Positions 17,593 through 26,425 of a DNA stretch of 64,000 nucleotides are shown here, in pieces. This DNA comes from Bacteroidota bacterium (lineage in GTDB: Bacteria; Bacteroidota; Bacteroidia; Chitinophagales; Chitinophagaceae), in assembly GCA_018267575.1 (NCBI GenBank), contig JAFDYF010000056.1, positions 124,001 through 188,000 on the forward strand. The letters run 5' to 3'. The first letter of the stretch is position 1. Each line of letters begins with the position of its first letter. A program made the position numbers and the translations under genes. The notes under the pieces are model-generated. The model made no database searches and was not told the DNA's origin. It saw only the letters and a list, made by a program, of their open reading frames with translations.

Positions 17593-19665
17593 TCAATAGG
17601 AAATCAATTGACTTATTTTCTTTGTAAGTTTTTCGGCGTTGGGCAGCATGGCATTTTCCAATCCTGTATTCATGGGTACTGCAGGAAGATCCATTGCTCC
17701 GAGCACATCAACGGGTGCATCCAGAAAAGAAAAACAGGCTTTTGAAATCCTTCCGGCTAGGGCTTCGGCAAAGGAATTGTGCTGTTGTTCTTCGGTCAAT
17801 ACCAAACATTTTCCATGTTTTTTTGCACTGGCAAATATCAATTCTTCGTCGAGTGGAAATAGCGTTCTTAGGTCGATGATATCTATTTGTCCGGGAAATT
17901 TTTTTGCAGCGGCCTTGGCCCAATATACACCCATGCCATAAGTAATGATGCAACAGCTTTGGCCTTGCTCGATATTTTTCTGAGTTGCTTCTATGGCAAA
18001 GGCTGCTTTTCCCAGAGGCAAAACATAACCTTTCTCCGGCTCTATTGTTTTTGCCTCTTCTGTGCCAGGCACTTTGCTCCAATAAAGTCCTTTGTGCTCG
18101 AGCATCAGCACCGGGTTGGGGTCCAGGAAGGCGGCCCGCATCAACCCTTTCATATCCGCAGCATTGGATGGGTAAACGATTTTAATTCCTTTGATGGATA
18201 GCAAACTAGTTTCGATGCTAGCACTATGATAAGGACCGCCACCGCCATAGGCGCCGATTGGCACCCGGATCAATACCTGAACTGGAAATTTGCCACAACT
18301 CAGATAACATGATTTCGAAATTTCGGTGGCAAGCTGATTGAAGCCCGGATAAATATAATCCGCAAACTGCACTTCCACAATTGGTTTGGTACCGACGGCG
18401 CACATGCCCACGGTAGATCCCAGAATATAAGCTTCCTGAATAGCGGTATTGAAGACCCGATGTTCCCCAAATTTGGTGGCCAGTGTTGCCGTTTCCCTAA
18501 ACACGCCGCCAAGCCTTCCGCCCACATCTTGACCATACAGGATGGCTTCAGGAAATTCTTCCATGATTTCTTTGATGGCCGAGAGTGCGCCATCCACCAT
18601 CATAATCTTTTCTTCTCTCCCTTGCGGGGATCGCTCACCGGATTCTTTATTAATGGGTGTGGGCAAAAAAACAAAATCAGCTACGGTCGTGGGATCGGGT
18701 TCGGCTGCTTTAGTAGCTTGTTGAAATTGTTTGGAAATAGAATCGGCCGCATCGGCTTCTATCTGTTTTATATAATCTTCATCGGTGCCATATTGTATCA
18801 ATATCCGCCTGAGTTTGGGTAAGGGATCGTTCAGGCGCTGGCTTTCCAACTCTTCCTTGTTTCTGTATGATTCCATCCTCACACCGCTGGTATGATGATT
18901 GAGCAGCGCAAGCTTGGCCTGGACCAAATAGGGAGCTTTATGATTGCGGACCTGATTGATGACCATGTCCATGGTTTCATAGCATTGCTCAAAATCGCTA
19001 CCATCTATACGGATGCGCTCCATGCCCGGGAAACCTCCGGCATAATCGAATGCATCCGCAACCCTCGATTCTTTTGAAGTTGCGCTAATGCCCCAGCCAT
19101 TATCCTGTACCAAAAAAATAATGGGTAGTTTTTTAAGCACTGCAAACTGAAAGGCCTCGCTCACTTCGCCTTCAGTAATGCTGGCATCTCCCAATGAACA
19201 GAGAACTATTGGCAACTCCGCTTTGTTGCCTTTTTTTAATAAGGGAGATTGAATCTCTTTTAGATATTGTAATCCCTGTGCAATCCCTGTGGATGGTATG
19301 GCCTGCATGCCCGTTGCACTGCTCTGGTGGATGATGGTTGGTTTATCAGGCCCGCGATAATTGGGGTGTGAATAATATTCACGGCCACCGGTAAAAATAT
19401 CGTCTGCTTTTGCAAGCAATTGGAGCATGAGTTGATAAGGAGTGAAACCCAATCCCAGCAATAGGCTTTCATCTCGGTAGTAGGGGCTGACATAATCGCA
19501 TGGTTGCAGATGGAATGCAGTAGCCAATTGTATGGCCTCATGCCCCCTGGAGGTGGAATGCACATATTTGCAAATGCCCCGGTTGGCTTCGTAGGTTTCT
19601 GCCATGGCTTTTGCCTGGCACATGAGTCGGTATGCTCTTAATAAAATATCTTGGTTGGCCATCAT
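17593..19665 (-). CDS. Fused E1 alpha/beta subunits of a branched-chain/2-oxo acid dehydrogenase
   Basis: The product of about 690 residues joins an E1 alpha half to an E1 beta half. Counting from an upstream in-frame TTG at 19683, the alpha half carries the thiamine-diphosphate motif GDASITEGE (about 165-173) through N195 of 'VQDNGWGIS'. The beta half begins near residue 365 ('MVDGALSAIKEIMEEFPEAILYGQDVGG') and includes 'VEVQFADYIYPGFNQL', 'RVPIGAYGGGGPYHS' and 'IIDLRTLFPLD'. Such fusions are usual in Bacteroidetes and act in the branched-chain or related 2-oxo acid dehydrogenase complex, decarboxylating the acid and passing acyl groups to E2 lipoate. The start is ambiguous: ATG at 19665 or 19662, just after a TATCTTTC -7-like sequence. 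Confidence 0.92.
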   Translation of the reverse strand: MMANQDILLRAYRLMCQAKAMAETYEANRGICKYVHSTSRGHEAIQLATAFHLQPCDYVSPYYRDESLLLGLGFTPYQLMLQLLAKADDIFTGGREYYSHPNYRGPDKPTIIHQSSATGMQAIPSTGIAQGLQYLKEIQSPLLKKGNKAELPIVLCSLGDASITEGEVSEAFQFAVLKKLPIIFLVQDNGWGISATSKESRVADAFDYAGGFPGMERIRIDGSDFEQCYETMDMVINQVRNHKAPYLVQAKLALLNHHTSGVRMESYRNKEELESQRLNDPLPKLRRILIQYGTDEDYIKQIEADAADSISKQFQQATKAAEPDPTTVADFVFLPTPINKESGERSPQGREEKIMMVDGALSAIKEIMEEFPEAILYGQDVGGRLGGVFRETATLATKFGEHRVFNTAIQEAYILGSTVGMCAVGTKPIVEVQFADYIYPGFNQLATEISKSCYLSCGKFPVQVLIRVPIGAYGGGGPYHSASIETSLLSIKGIKIVYPSNAADMKGLMRAAFLDPNPVLMLEHKGLYWSKVPGTEEAKTIEPEKGYVLPLGKAAFAIEATQKNIEQGQSCCIITYGMGVYWAKAAAKKFPGQIDIIDLRTLFPLDEELIFASAKKHGKCLVLTEEQQHNSFAEALAGRISKACFSFLDAPVDVLGAMDLPAVPMNTGLENAMLPNAEKLTKKISQLISY

Positions 19666-19710
19666 AGAAAGATATGCGAACAAAATTAGGTGTTAGGGAT
19701 AACATCTTCT

Positions 19711-19741
19711 AAAAACAAATGCCACCCATAATAGGTGGCAT
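19711..19741 (-). terminator. Rho-independent terminator after the FAH-family gene
   Basis: On the minus strand, ATGCCACC (19741-19734) pairs with GGTGGCAT (19726-19719) around a 7-nt loop, followed by TTGTTTTT. It lies 23 bp after the stop of the FAH gene and before the E1 fusion. Confidence 0.85.
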
Positions 19742-19763
19742 CACAAGTTGTATAAAGGAATTT

Positions 19764-20375
19764 TTATTTTATCTCAATGGCAAAAAGGCTATCATCTTCA
19801 ATAAAGCCTTCCAATTCGTCACCAACTACACATTCCCCTACACCAGCAGGTGTGCCAGTGAAAATCAGGTCGCCGATATTTACTGAAAAATAATTGGAGA
19901 TATAGGCCAACACACTGTCAAAGCTATTGATCATTAGCCCCGAATTACCTTGCTGTACCAGTTCTTTGTTTTTATACAAACAGAAATTGATATCCTTCTT
20001 GTTTTTGATATTGGGGAGCGGGATCCATTTACCAATGGCAGCAGAATTGTCCCAGGCTTTTGCCTTTTCCCAGGGCAGACCTTTTTCTTTTAACTCGTTC
20101 TGTATATCCCGGGCAGTAAAATCGATGCCAACCGTAACGGCGTCATAATATTTACTCGCAAAACGTTCTTGAATGTATTTGCCATTTTTTGAAATGCGCA
20201 GCACCAACTCGCATTCATAATGTAGTTCGTTCGTGAACTCTGGATAGTAAAACGGGGTATGCGCCTGCAATAATGCACTCTTTGGCTTCATAAAGATGAT
20301 AGGTTCATCAGGCACTTCATTATTTAGTTCTTTGGCATGAGCTACATAATTACGGCCAACGCAAAATATTTTCAT
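19764..20375 (-). CDS. Fumarylacetoacetate hydrolase (FAH) family protein
   Basis: The 203-residue product matches the short FAHD1-like members of the FAH superfamily. It opens 'MKIFCVGRNYVAHAKELNNEVPDEPIIFMKPKSAL' and has metal-binding acids in 'ELHYECELVLRISK' and 'VGIDFTARDIQNELKEKGLPWEKAKAWD'. The C-terminal loop is 'GDLIFTGTPAGVG'. Relatives are acylpyruvate hydrolases or oxaloacetate decarboxylases using Mg2+; the exact substrate cannot be decided. It is transcribed alone or after pth and ends at a clear terminator. Confidence 0.92.
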   Translation of the reverse strand: MKIFCVGRNYVAHAKELNNEVPDEPIIFMKPKSALLQAHTPFYYPEFTNELHYECELVLRISKNGKYIQERFASKYYDAVTVGIDFTARDIQNELKEKGLPWEKAKAWDNSAAIGKWIPLPNIKNKKDINFCLYKNKELVQQGNSGLMINSFDSVLAYISNYFSVNIGDLIFTGTPAGVGECVVGDELEGFIEDDSLFAIEIK

Positions 20376-20523
20376 ATCAACAATGAGTTTTAAATAGAAA
20401 ATTTGTTTAAAATAAAATCGGCTGAGATAGCCAGGCAGTGCATAGGAATATTGCGTGTTCGTTATTTTCTAAGTAAAGCGGGAACAATAATACGTTGCGA
20501 ATGTAAACATTCAAAATTAGAAA

Positions 20524-21102
20524 TCATAGGGTTACTTCCAATTTATTATAATGTTCCATCGTCCTTTCAATGCCCATGGCAACAAAACTTTCGATGGCTT
20601 CCGCTGCTTTCTGGATTTTTAAATGCACCAAGGGTACTTCCTCCTTGTACCATCGCCCCAGAACATATTCTACCTGCATCCCTTTGGGGTAATGGTCGCC
20701 GATGCCGAAACGCAATTTAGGGAATTCGCTTGTTCCAAGGAATTCCTGAATGCTTTTCAAACCGTTATGCCCCCCATCGCTACCGCCGGGGCGTAACCGT
20801 AATTTTGTCAACGGCAATGCTTTATCGTCTACAATCACCAGTAGGTGCCCATGTTCTATTTTTTCCTTGTCCATCCAATATTTCACGGCTTTTCCACTCA
20901 GGTTCATATAGGTAGTAGGCTTTATGCAAATCAAGGTTTTGCCCTTCCATTTTATTTCTGATACCGCGGCATGGCGGCTGATTGCAAAGCTGCCCCCATG
21001 CTTTTGCACCAGTTCATCTACCACGTCAAACCCAATATTGTGGCGGGTGCCAGCATATTCCTGATCAAAATTGCCCAAGCCCGCTATTAAATATTTTGCC
21101 AT
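20524..21102 (-). CDS. pth: Peptidyl-tRNA hydrolase
   Basis: The 192-residue product shows the Pth signature throughout: 'YLIAGLGNFDQEYAGTRHNIGFDVVDEL' with the active-site His in RHNIGF, 'CIKPTTYMNLSGKAVKYW', 'LLVIVDDKALPLTKLRLRPGGSDGGHNGLKSI' and 'RFGIGDHYPKGMQVEYVLGRW'. It recycles tRNA from peptidyl-tRNA released prematurely from ribosomes. The ATG at 21102 is the family start; an upstream in-frame codon at 21129 is not needed. It lies downstream of the L25 gene on the same strand, the usual rplY-pth pairing, although a terminator intervenes. Confidence 0.96.
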   Translation of the reverse strand: MAKYLIAGLGNFDQEYAGTRHNIGFDVVDELVQKHGGSFAISRHAAVSEIKWKGKTLICIKPTTYMNLSGKAVKYWMDKEKIEHGHLLVIVDDKALPLTKLRLRPGGSDGGHNGLKSIQEFLGTSEFPKLRFGIGDHYPKGMQVEYVLGRWYKEEVPLVHLKIQKAAEAIESFVAMGIERTMEHYNKLEVTL

Positions 21103-21208
21103 AGAATCATTAAAAATAGTGGAATTCAAGGAAGTGGAAAATTTATAGGTAGTTGATTTTTGTTATCCACCACTGAATCGGTTTAGCTTTTAACCTCCCT
21201 TTTTATCC

Positions 21209-21235
21209 AAAAAAACCCGGTCCATAGGGACCGGG
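21209..21235 (-). terminator. Rho-independent terminator after the L25 gene
   Basis: On the minus strand, CCCGGTCC (21235-21228) and GGACCGGG (21223-21216) form a perfect 8-bp stem with a 4-nt loop, immediately followed by TTTTTTT with one G after it. It lies 27 bp after the L25 stop, so pth would depend on read-through or on a separate promoter. Confidence 0.92.
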
Positions 21236-21261
21236 CTGTAAAGCAAATTTTAATTTGATTT

Positions 21262-21897
21262 TTATTTCTTAGCTGCTGCTGGCTTGGCTGCAGGTGTTGC
21301 GGCTGCTGCTGCGCCGGCGGCAGGTGCTGCTGCTGGAGCTGCTTCCTGTTTAAGTTCGCGTGTAAGTACTACAGAAGCAATGGGAATACGGGGCGAGTTC
21401 AATATTTCATAACTGTCCACCTTTACGTCTTCCACCCGGATATTACCGTTCAAGTCCAAATTGCTAATATCAACCTGAATGTTTTCCATCAGGTTTTTGG
21501 GGAGGGTCTTCACTTTCAAAGCCTTCATCTTCGTGATCAGTTTACCCCCGTTTTTAACTCCTATGGAAGTGCCGATAAATTTAAGAGGTATGGTTGCAAC
21601 CACTTTTTTGTTCTCAACCAATTCCAAAAAGTCAACATGGTTCAGTTGATCGGTAACCTTGTCGAACTGTAGGTCTTTTAAAATGCATTTGTAGGATTTG
21701 CCATCCAATTTGACTTCTGCCAACTGAAAATCTGGTGTATATACGATGCTTTTAAAAGCCGCAGCAGGAGCTAAAAAGTTCACTTCCTGTGCACCCCCGT
21801 AAATTACACCGGGCACTTTGCCCTCAGAGCGAATTTGGCGGGTGGCTTGTTTGCCTAGTTCGGTCCTGAGTTGTCCTTCGATTGTAATTGTTTTCAT
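21262..21897 (-). CDS. rplY: 50S ribosomal protein L25 (general stress protein CTC form)
   Basis: The 211-residue product is the long, two-domain L25/CTC form. The N-terminal 5S-rRNA-binding domain has 'MKTITIEGQLRTELGKQATRQIRSEGKVPGVIYGG' and 'YKCILKDLQFDKVTDQLNHVDFLEL'. The second beta domain has 'VVATIPLKFIGTSIGVKNGGKL' and 'VDISNLDLNGNIRVEDV'. The tail is a low-complexity Ala/Pro/Lys stretch (about 182-211) of the kind often seen in Bacteroidetes. It follows prs by 22 bp and is presumably cotranscribed with it. Confidence 0.95.
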   Translation of the reverse strand: MKTITIEGQLRTELGKQATRQIRSEGKVPGVIYGGAQEVNFLAPAAAFKSIVYTPDFQLAEVKLDGKSYKCILKDLQFDKVTDQLNHVDFLELVENKKVVATIPLKFIGTSIGVKNGGKLITKMKALKVKTLPKNLMENIQVDISNLDLNGNIRVEDVKVDSYEILNSPRIPIASVVLTRELKQEAAPAAAPAAGAAAAATPAAKPAAAKK

Positions 21898-21919
21898 TTA
21901 TGTTTATTTAAAGATTACG

Positions 21920-22870
21920 CTATTTGTTCCTGAGTTGCGAGTGTATGAACAGGCTGGTAATGCTCTTGTTCTCAAACGCGTTACGAATGGCTACTGCAAA
22001 AAGTTCGGCCACACTCAGCACTTTTATTTTTGGGCTCTGTTTTTTCAGAGGGATAGTATCGCAAACCACCAATTCTTCCATCACACTGTTCTCGATATTT
22101 GCATAGGCATTTCCACTTAAAACCGGGTGTGTGCACAAGGCCCTTACACTTCTAGCTCCTTTTTCTTTCAACAGACCGGCTGCTTTGCAAAGCGTGCCGC
22201 CGGTATCGCAGATATCATCTATCAAAATGATATCCCTATCAGTTACATCTCCAATCACCACCATGCTGGCTATCTCGTTAGCCCTTTTCCGATGCTTGTC
22301 ACAAATCACCATTTCTGCATTGAAAAAAGAGGCCATTTCCCTGATCCGATTGGCCGATCCCACGTCGGGGGCCGCAAAGGTAAGGTTTTCCAGCTTAAGT
22401 TGCTCTATATAAGGGATAAAAATAGCCGAACTATCGAGGTGGTCAACGGGTATATCAAAATAGCCCTGAATCTGTGGTGCGTGCAGGTCCATGGTGATAA
22501 CTCGGTCAGCACCAGCGGCTACCAACATATTTGCCAATAGTTTAGATCCAATGGCCACCCTCGGCTTGTCCTTCCGGTCTTGCCGGGCATAACCATAATA
22601 AGGGATTACCGCCACTACTTTATAGGCAGAAGCCCGTTTGGCAGCATCGATCATCAGTAAAAGCTCAATGATGTTTTCGGCCGGGGCACAAGTGCTCTGT
22701 ACGAGAAAAACCATGTCGCCACGGATGCTTTCATTAAAGATGGGCTGGATTTCCCCATCGCTAAAATGGGAGATGCTGATTTTGCCCGGTGTGTTGCCAA
22801 ATTGTTGAGCGATTTTTTCTGATAAGTAGCGGGATTCGGTACCTGAGAAGATTTTAGCAAGTTTCTGCAT
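21920..22870 (-). CDS. prs: Ribose-phosphate pyrophosphokinase (PRPP synthetase)
   Basis: The 316-residue enzyme makes PRPP from ribose-5-phosphate and ATP. It shows the flexible ATP loop 'PYYGYARQDRKDKPRVAIGSKL', the cation-binding 'ITMDLHAPQIQGYFDIPVDHL' and the PRPP loop 'DIILIDDICDTGGTL'. A class I-type N-terminus reads 'IFSGTESRYLSEKIAQQFG'. It supplies nucleotide, histidine and NAD synthesis. It leads a prs-rplY transcript. A possible -7 element (TATCTTCG on the minus strand, 22896-22889) lies 19 bp before the ATG. Confidence 0.96.
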   Translation of the reverse strand: MQKLAKIFSGTESRYLSEKIAQQFGNTPGKISISHFSDGEIQPIFNESIRGDMVFLVQSTCAPAENIIELLLMIDAAKRASAYKVVAVIPYYGYARQDRKDKPRVAIGSKLLANMLVAAGADRVITMDLHAPQIQGYFDIPVDHLDSSAIFIPYIEQLKLENLTFAAPDVGSANRIREMASFFNAEMVICDKHRKRANEIASMVVIGDVTDRDIILIDDICDTGGTLCKAAGLLKEKGARSVRALCTHPVLSGNAYANIENSVMEELVVCDTIPLKKQSPKIKVLSVAELFAVAIRNAFENKSITSLFIHSQLRNK

Positions 22871-23154
22871 GATTCGTGAAATGTATGGCGAAGATATAAA
22901 ATGAATAAAGAATGCAGAATAAGCTGTTGACAGAAAATTATCAACTCCTGATGTTGATAAGAATAAAGGAATTAGTGAAAAAGGGTTATTTCGATTTATT
23001 CACTGAATTTACCGGATAGCCTGCCCATTCCCTTTTATTTTTCAGGAGGATGTTCCATATCTGTGTGCCGATTCCCCATTTTTATAGAAAATATTTTTTT
23101 AATAAGTCCCATCTGGCCGCTTATTTCGTAAATTGATCCCCTAAAACTTTTGCT

Positions 23155-24048
23155 ATGTCAACACGCCGTGATTTTATCAAACAGGCCTCACTCGCAAGCT
23201 CCGGACTCATGTTAAGCAGAGATAGTTGGTTCAAAAAACAACAGCTTATTGGTCTTCAGCTATATACATTAAGGAATGAAATAAAGGGAAATGTAAACCC
23301 GGTAATTGAAAAAGTGGCAGCTATCGGATATAACTCCCTGGAGGTATTTGGTTATAACGATGGGAGGTTTTTTGGCCTTTCCCCTTTGGAATTTTCAAAA
23401 ATCATTAAAAAGAACCACCTGAAAACACCAAGCGGTCATTACATGATGTTGGATTATTTCATCAAGGACGATGGGGACCAGTTGAAAAAAACGGTGGCCG
23501 ATGCCGCCGTGATGGGGCATGATTATTTTGTGGTTCCTTTTTTGATCGACTCGCAAAGGACCAGTCTGGATGATTATAAAAAATTGGCTGAAAAATTAAG
23601 CAACGCGGCTGTTGAAGCCAAAAGCCATGGGATGAAATTGGCATACCATAACCATAATTTCGAATTCAAGGACTGGGGGAATGGAGAGACTGGCTTCGAC
23701 ATATTTGCAAAAGAAACCGATCCTGCTTTGGTCAATTTTGAATTGGATATGTATTGGGTTTCCCGTGCAGGATTGAATCCCATCCAACTGATAAAAAAAT
23801 ATCCTGGTCGAATAAAAATGTGGCATATCAAAGATATGGCCAGTAAAGAAGCCCCCACCTATGATGTGAGCGGTAATCAGATATTCACCGAAGTAGGTTC
23901 GGGTGTGATTAATTACAAAGAAATCTTCAAGTACAAAAAAGAGTCAGGCATGGAATACTTTTTTGTGGAGCAGGATCAGGTGAACATGCCCGTTTATGAA
24001 AGTATTGCTAAAAGCCTAGCCTATATCAAAAAGAATATACTGAGCTGA
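23155..24048 (+). CDS. Tat-exported sugar phosphate isomerase/epimerase-like TIM barrel
   Basis: The 297-residue product opens with a twin-arginine signal, 'STRRDFIKQASLASSGLMLS', so it is exported folded. The mature part is a xylose-isomerase-like (AP endonuclease 2) TIM barrel. It shows 'IGLQLYTLRNEIKGN', 'IGYNSLEVFGYNDG', 'GMKLAYHNHNFEF', the metal-ligand strand 'NFELDMYWVSRAGLNP', 'IKMWHIKDM' and 'FFVEQD'. It has the four-acid/His arrangement of metal-dependent keto-sugar isomerases and epimerases. It forms a two-gene unit with the Gfo/Idh/MocA gene 73 bp downstream. I take it as part of the keto-sugar locus extending to 40.4 kb. Confidence 0.88.
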   Translation: MSTRRDFIKQASLASSGLMLSRDSWFKKQQLIGLQLYTLRNEIKGNVNPVIEKVAAIGYNSLEVFGYNDGRFFGLSPLEFSKIIKKNHLKTPSGHYMMLDYFIKDDGDQLKKTVADAAVMGHDYFVVPFLIDSQRTSLDDYKKLAEKLSNAAVEAKSHGMKLAYHNHNFEFKDWGNGETGFDIFAKETDPALVNFELDMYWVSRAGLNPIQLIKKYPGRIKMWHIKDMASKEAPTYDVSGNQIFTEVGSGVINYKEIFKYKKESGMEYFFVEQDQVNMPVYESIAKSLAYIKKNILS

Positions 24049-24121
24049 TTGGTTTATGGCCATGAACTCATGTAATGTATCAACGAATATTTCTAACGAT
24101 CTTGAAAACAAAATCACAATT

Positions 24122-25453
24122 ATGGGTAACAGAAGAAATTTCCTACAACAATCCAGCGCATTGATTGGGGGAGGCATGATTGCTTCCGCACTCGAAAACA
24201 AAACCTTTGCATCGATCAAAAAAATGGTTGCTCCTGCCGACCAGATCAATATTGGCGCCATTGGCATTAATGGAATGGGCTGGGCAAATGTGAACGGTGC
24301 CTTAAAAGTGCCGGGTGTGAATATTGTTGCTTTATGTGATGTGGATCAGAACGTGCTTGATAAAAGACTTGTTGATTTAAAAAAATTGCAACCCAATAGG
24401 CTTAATGTAAAAACCTATAATGACTATCGCAAATTGTTGGAACAAAAGGATATTGATGCAGTTATTATCGGCACTCCCGATCACTGGCATGCGCTGATTA
24501 TGATTGATGCTTGCATGGCTGGTAAAGATGTGTATGTAGAGAAACCGGTCGGAAATTCAATTGGTGAATGTAGGGCGATGGTTGCGGCGAAAAATAAATA
24601 CAACCGTATTGTACAAGGTGGCCAGTGGCAGCGCAGTCAACAACATTTCAAAGATGCAGTGGACTTCGTGTATTCTGGTCAGTTGGGAAATATCCGCACC
24701 GTAAAGGTTTGGTGTTATCAAGGATGGATGAAGCCTGCTCCGATTGTACCAGATACCGCACCCCCTGCTGGCGTGGATTATACCACTTGGTTGGGCCCAG
24801 CTCCTACCCGGGCTTTCAATGCCAGCCGTTTTCACTTCAACTTCCGTTGGTTTTGGGATTATGCCGGTGGGCTAATGACTGACTGGGGCGTGCATTTGGT
24901 TGATTATGGATTATTGGGCATGAAGGCCGATGTGCCTAAATCGATTGCTGCTTTGGGAGGAAAATTTGCGTACCCCGATTTGTACGAAGAAACACCCGAT
25001 ACCTTGACCACACTTTATGAATTTGACAATTTCAATTTGGTTTGGGACCATGCCATGGGCATCGATAATGGTTCTTATGGTCGCGATCATGGCATTGCTT
25101 ATATCGGCAATAATGCTACCCTTATACTGGATCGCAATGGATGGGAAGTGATGGAGGAAAGGCAGAGCAAGCACAAAGTGAGTAAACCACTGGCAAAATC
25201 AATAGATAATGGTGTTGAAAAACATTGGGTGAATTTTATAGAAGCGGTTCGCACACGAAAGTCCGAAATCCTTCATTGTCCAATTGAGGCCGGCGCACAT
25301 GTGGCCACCGTTGCACAGATGGGTAATATTGCTTTCAGAAGTGGACAGAAATTGTACTGGGACAAAGCCGCAGCTAAATTCACTGATGAATCCATCAACC
25401 ATCAATATTTTATGAAGGAGTATCACAATGGCTATAAATTGCCGGTGATATAG
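24122..25453 (+). CDS. Tat-exported Gfo/Idh/MocA family oxidoreductase
   Basis: The product of about 443 residues starts with a Tat-type signal, 'GNRRNFLQQSSALIGGGMIASAL'. The Rossmann domain follows ('INIGAIGINGMGWANVNGAL', 'VALCDVD') with the catalytic Lys of 'GKDVYVEKPVGNS'. The C-terminal dimerisation and substrate domain includes 'DYAGGLMTDWGVHLVDYGLLGM' with the active-site Asp/His. Tat export lets it carry a prefolded NAD(P) cofactor, as in glycosidic-bond-cleaving or keto-sugar oxidoreductases of this family. An upstream ATG at 24056 would bury the Tat signal, so 24122 is chosen. A terminator follows at 25496-25537. Confidence 0.9.
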   Translation: MGNRRNFLQQSSALIGGGMIASALENKTFASIKKMVAPADQINIGAIGINGMGWANVNGALKVPGVNIVALCDVDQNVLDKRLVDLKKLQPNRLNVKTYNDYRKLLEQKDIDAVIIGTPDHWHALIMIDACMAGKDVYVEKPVGNSIGECRAMVAAKNKYNRIVQGGQWQRSQQHFKDAVDFVYSGQLGNIRTVKVWCYQGWMKPAPIVPDTAPPAGVDYTTWLGPAPTRAFNASRFHFNFRWFWDYAGGLMTDWGVHLVDYGLLGMKADVPKSIAALGGKFAYPDLYEETPDTLTTLYEFDNFNLVWDHAMGIDNGSYGRDHGIAYIGNNATLILDRNGWEVMEERQSKHKVSKPLAKSIDNGVEKHWVNFIEAVRTRKSEILHCPIEAGAHVATVAQMGNIAFRSGQKLYWDKAAAKFTDESINHQYFMKEYHNGYKLPVI

Positions 25454-25495
25454 TTCGTTAATATCTTTTCTGGTCAATAATTTTTTTGTGAAGAC

Positions 25496-25537
25496 AGCCA
25501 TTGACTTTGTTAAAAAAAGTCAATGGCTATTTTTTTA
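25496..25537 (+). terminator. Rho-independent terminator after the isomerase/oxidoreductase pair
   Basis: AGCCATTGACTT (25496-25507) pairs perfectly with AAGTCAATGGCT (25517-25528), followed by AT and seven T residues. Confidence 0.93.
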
Positions 25538-25647
25538 CACATTTTTTTTAAACCTTGTGGTATCAAAGCTGTTTAAAAGATAAATTCATTTTAAAAAATT
25601 GTTTGTAGGTTTTATATTCTCATCACATAATTAATATTAACAATTTT

Positions 25648-25791
25648 ATGAAACAGGTTTTGATTGCATCAGTAATTTGCTTAATGGCATCTACTGTTTT
25701 TTCCGCCAATGCCATGGCCAAAACAAATAAAGCAAAACACGAAAGAGCACGTGAACTGAAGGAGGTACGCTGCCCCAAAAAACCATTATGA
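25648..25791 (+). CDS. Small secreted peptide, 47 residues
   Basis: An ATG frame encodes a signal peptide (MKQVLIASVICLMASTVFSA, then NAMA) followed by a short, strongly basic mature part 'KTNKAKHERARELKEVRCPKKPL' with one Cys. Upstream is AT-rich sequence free of genes, and it lies after a terminator, so it would need its own promoter. I do not recognise a family. The clean signal peptide and predicted cleavage after Ala argue that it is real. Confidence 0.55.
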   Translation: MKQVLIASVICLMASTVFSANAMAKTNKAKHERARELKEVRCPKKPL

Positions 25792-25826
25792 TGTAATTAT
25801 TCTAAAGGAGGGTTGAGTTTGTTGTA

Positions 25827-26366
25827 TCAGATTTTTGGTTGAGGGATTTTTTTATAAAGCAGATGTTCTTTTAATCGATGTCCTTCTTCAATATTTGGGT
25901 GACTGAATTTTTTTACAAATCCCATCCCAATCTTTTTCATCACATTTATAGATCTTACATTTAGCACCGATGTGAAAGACAGGATTTCATCCAACTTTAT
26001 TACATGAAATCCGTAATCGATACTTGTATGCGCCGCCTCTGTTGCAAAACCGTTTCCCCAATATTTATTGGCCAACCGCCAACCAATCTCAACACATGGA
26101 GTAAAATCAGTCTTAAACCGAGGGCGGGCCAATCCGGTATACCGAATAAATTCATGGATACCCTTTATTTCCACTGCCCATAAACCAAATTGGTTTTCTG
26201 CGATAATTTTTTTTGTTCTTTCAATCATGGCAATGCTTTCCTCCGCAGATAATAGGGAGGGGAAAAACTCCATCACCCGATTGTCCCTATTCATTTCAAT
26301 AAACAGCGGGATGTCAGTTTCCTTCCAATTGCGCAGACCGAGCCTTTTGGTTTCAATGCTGTACAT
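25827..26366 (-). CDS. GNAT-family N-acetyltransferase (RimJ/RimL type)
   Basis: The 179-residue product matches the Acetyltransf_3 group. It has 'TKRLGLRNWKETDIPLFIEMNRD', 'FGLWAVEIKG', 'EIGWRLANKYWGNGFATEAAHTSIDYGF' (acetyl-CoA pyrophosphate loop) and 'ILSFTSVLNVRSINVMKKIGM'. The target amine (protein N-terminus, amino acid or antibiotic) cannot be inferred. It is on the minus strand after the ThuA terminator, so it is independent of the sugar locus around it. Confidence 0.92.
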   Translation of the reverse strand: MYSIETKRLGLRNWKETDIPLFIEMNRDNRVMEFFPSLLSAEESIAMIERTKKIIAENQFGLWAVEIKGIHEFIRYTGLARPRFKTDFTPCVEIGWRLANKYWGNGFATEAAHTSIDYGFHVIKLDEILSFTSVLNVRSINVMKKIGMGFVKKFSHPNIEEGHRLKEHLLYKKIPQPKI

Positions 26367-26371
26367 ACAAT

Positions 26372-26400
26372 TAAAAAAACCTGAAGGTTGGTCTTCAGGT
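26372..26400 (-). terminator. Rho-independent terminator ending the ThuA-DUF1080-cytochrome operon
   Basis: On the minus strand, ACCTGAAG (26400-26393) pairs with CTTCAGGT (26386-26379) around a 6-nt loop, followed by TTTTTT. It is 26 bp beyond the ThuA stop. Confidence 0.9.
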
Positions 26401-26425
26401 TTCGAAAAGTAAAATTTTTATTTTA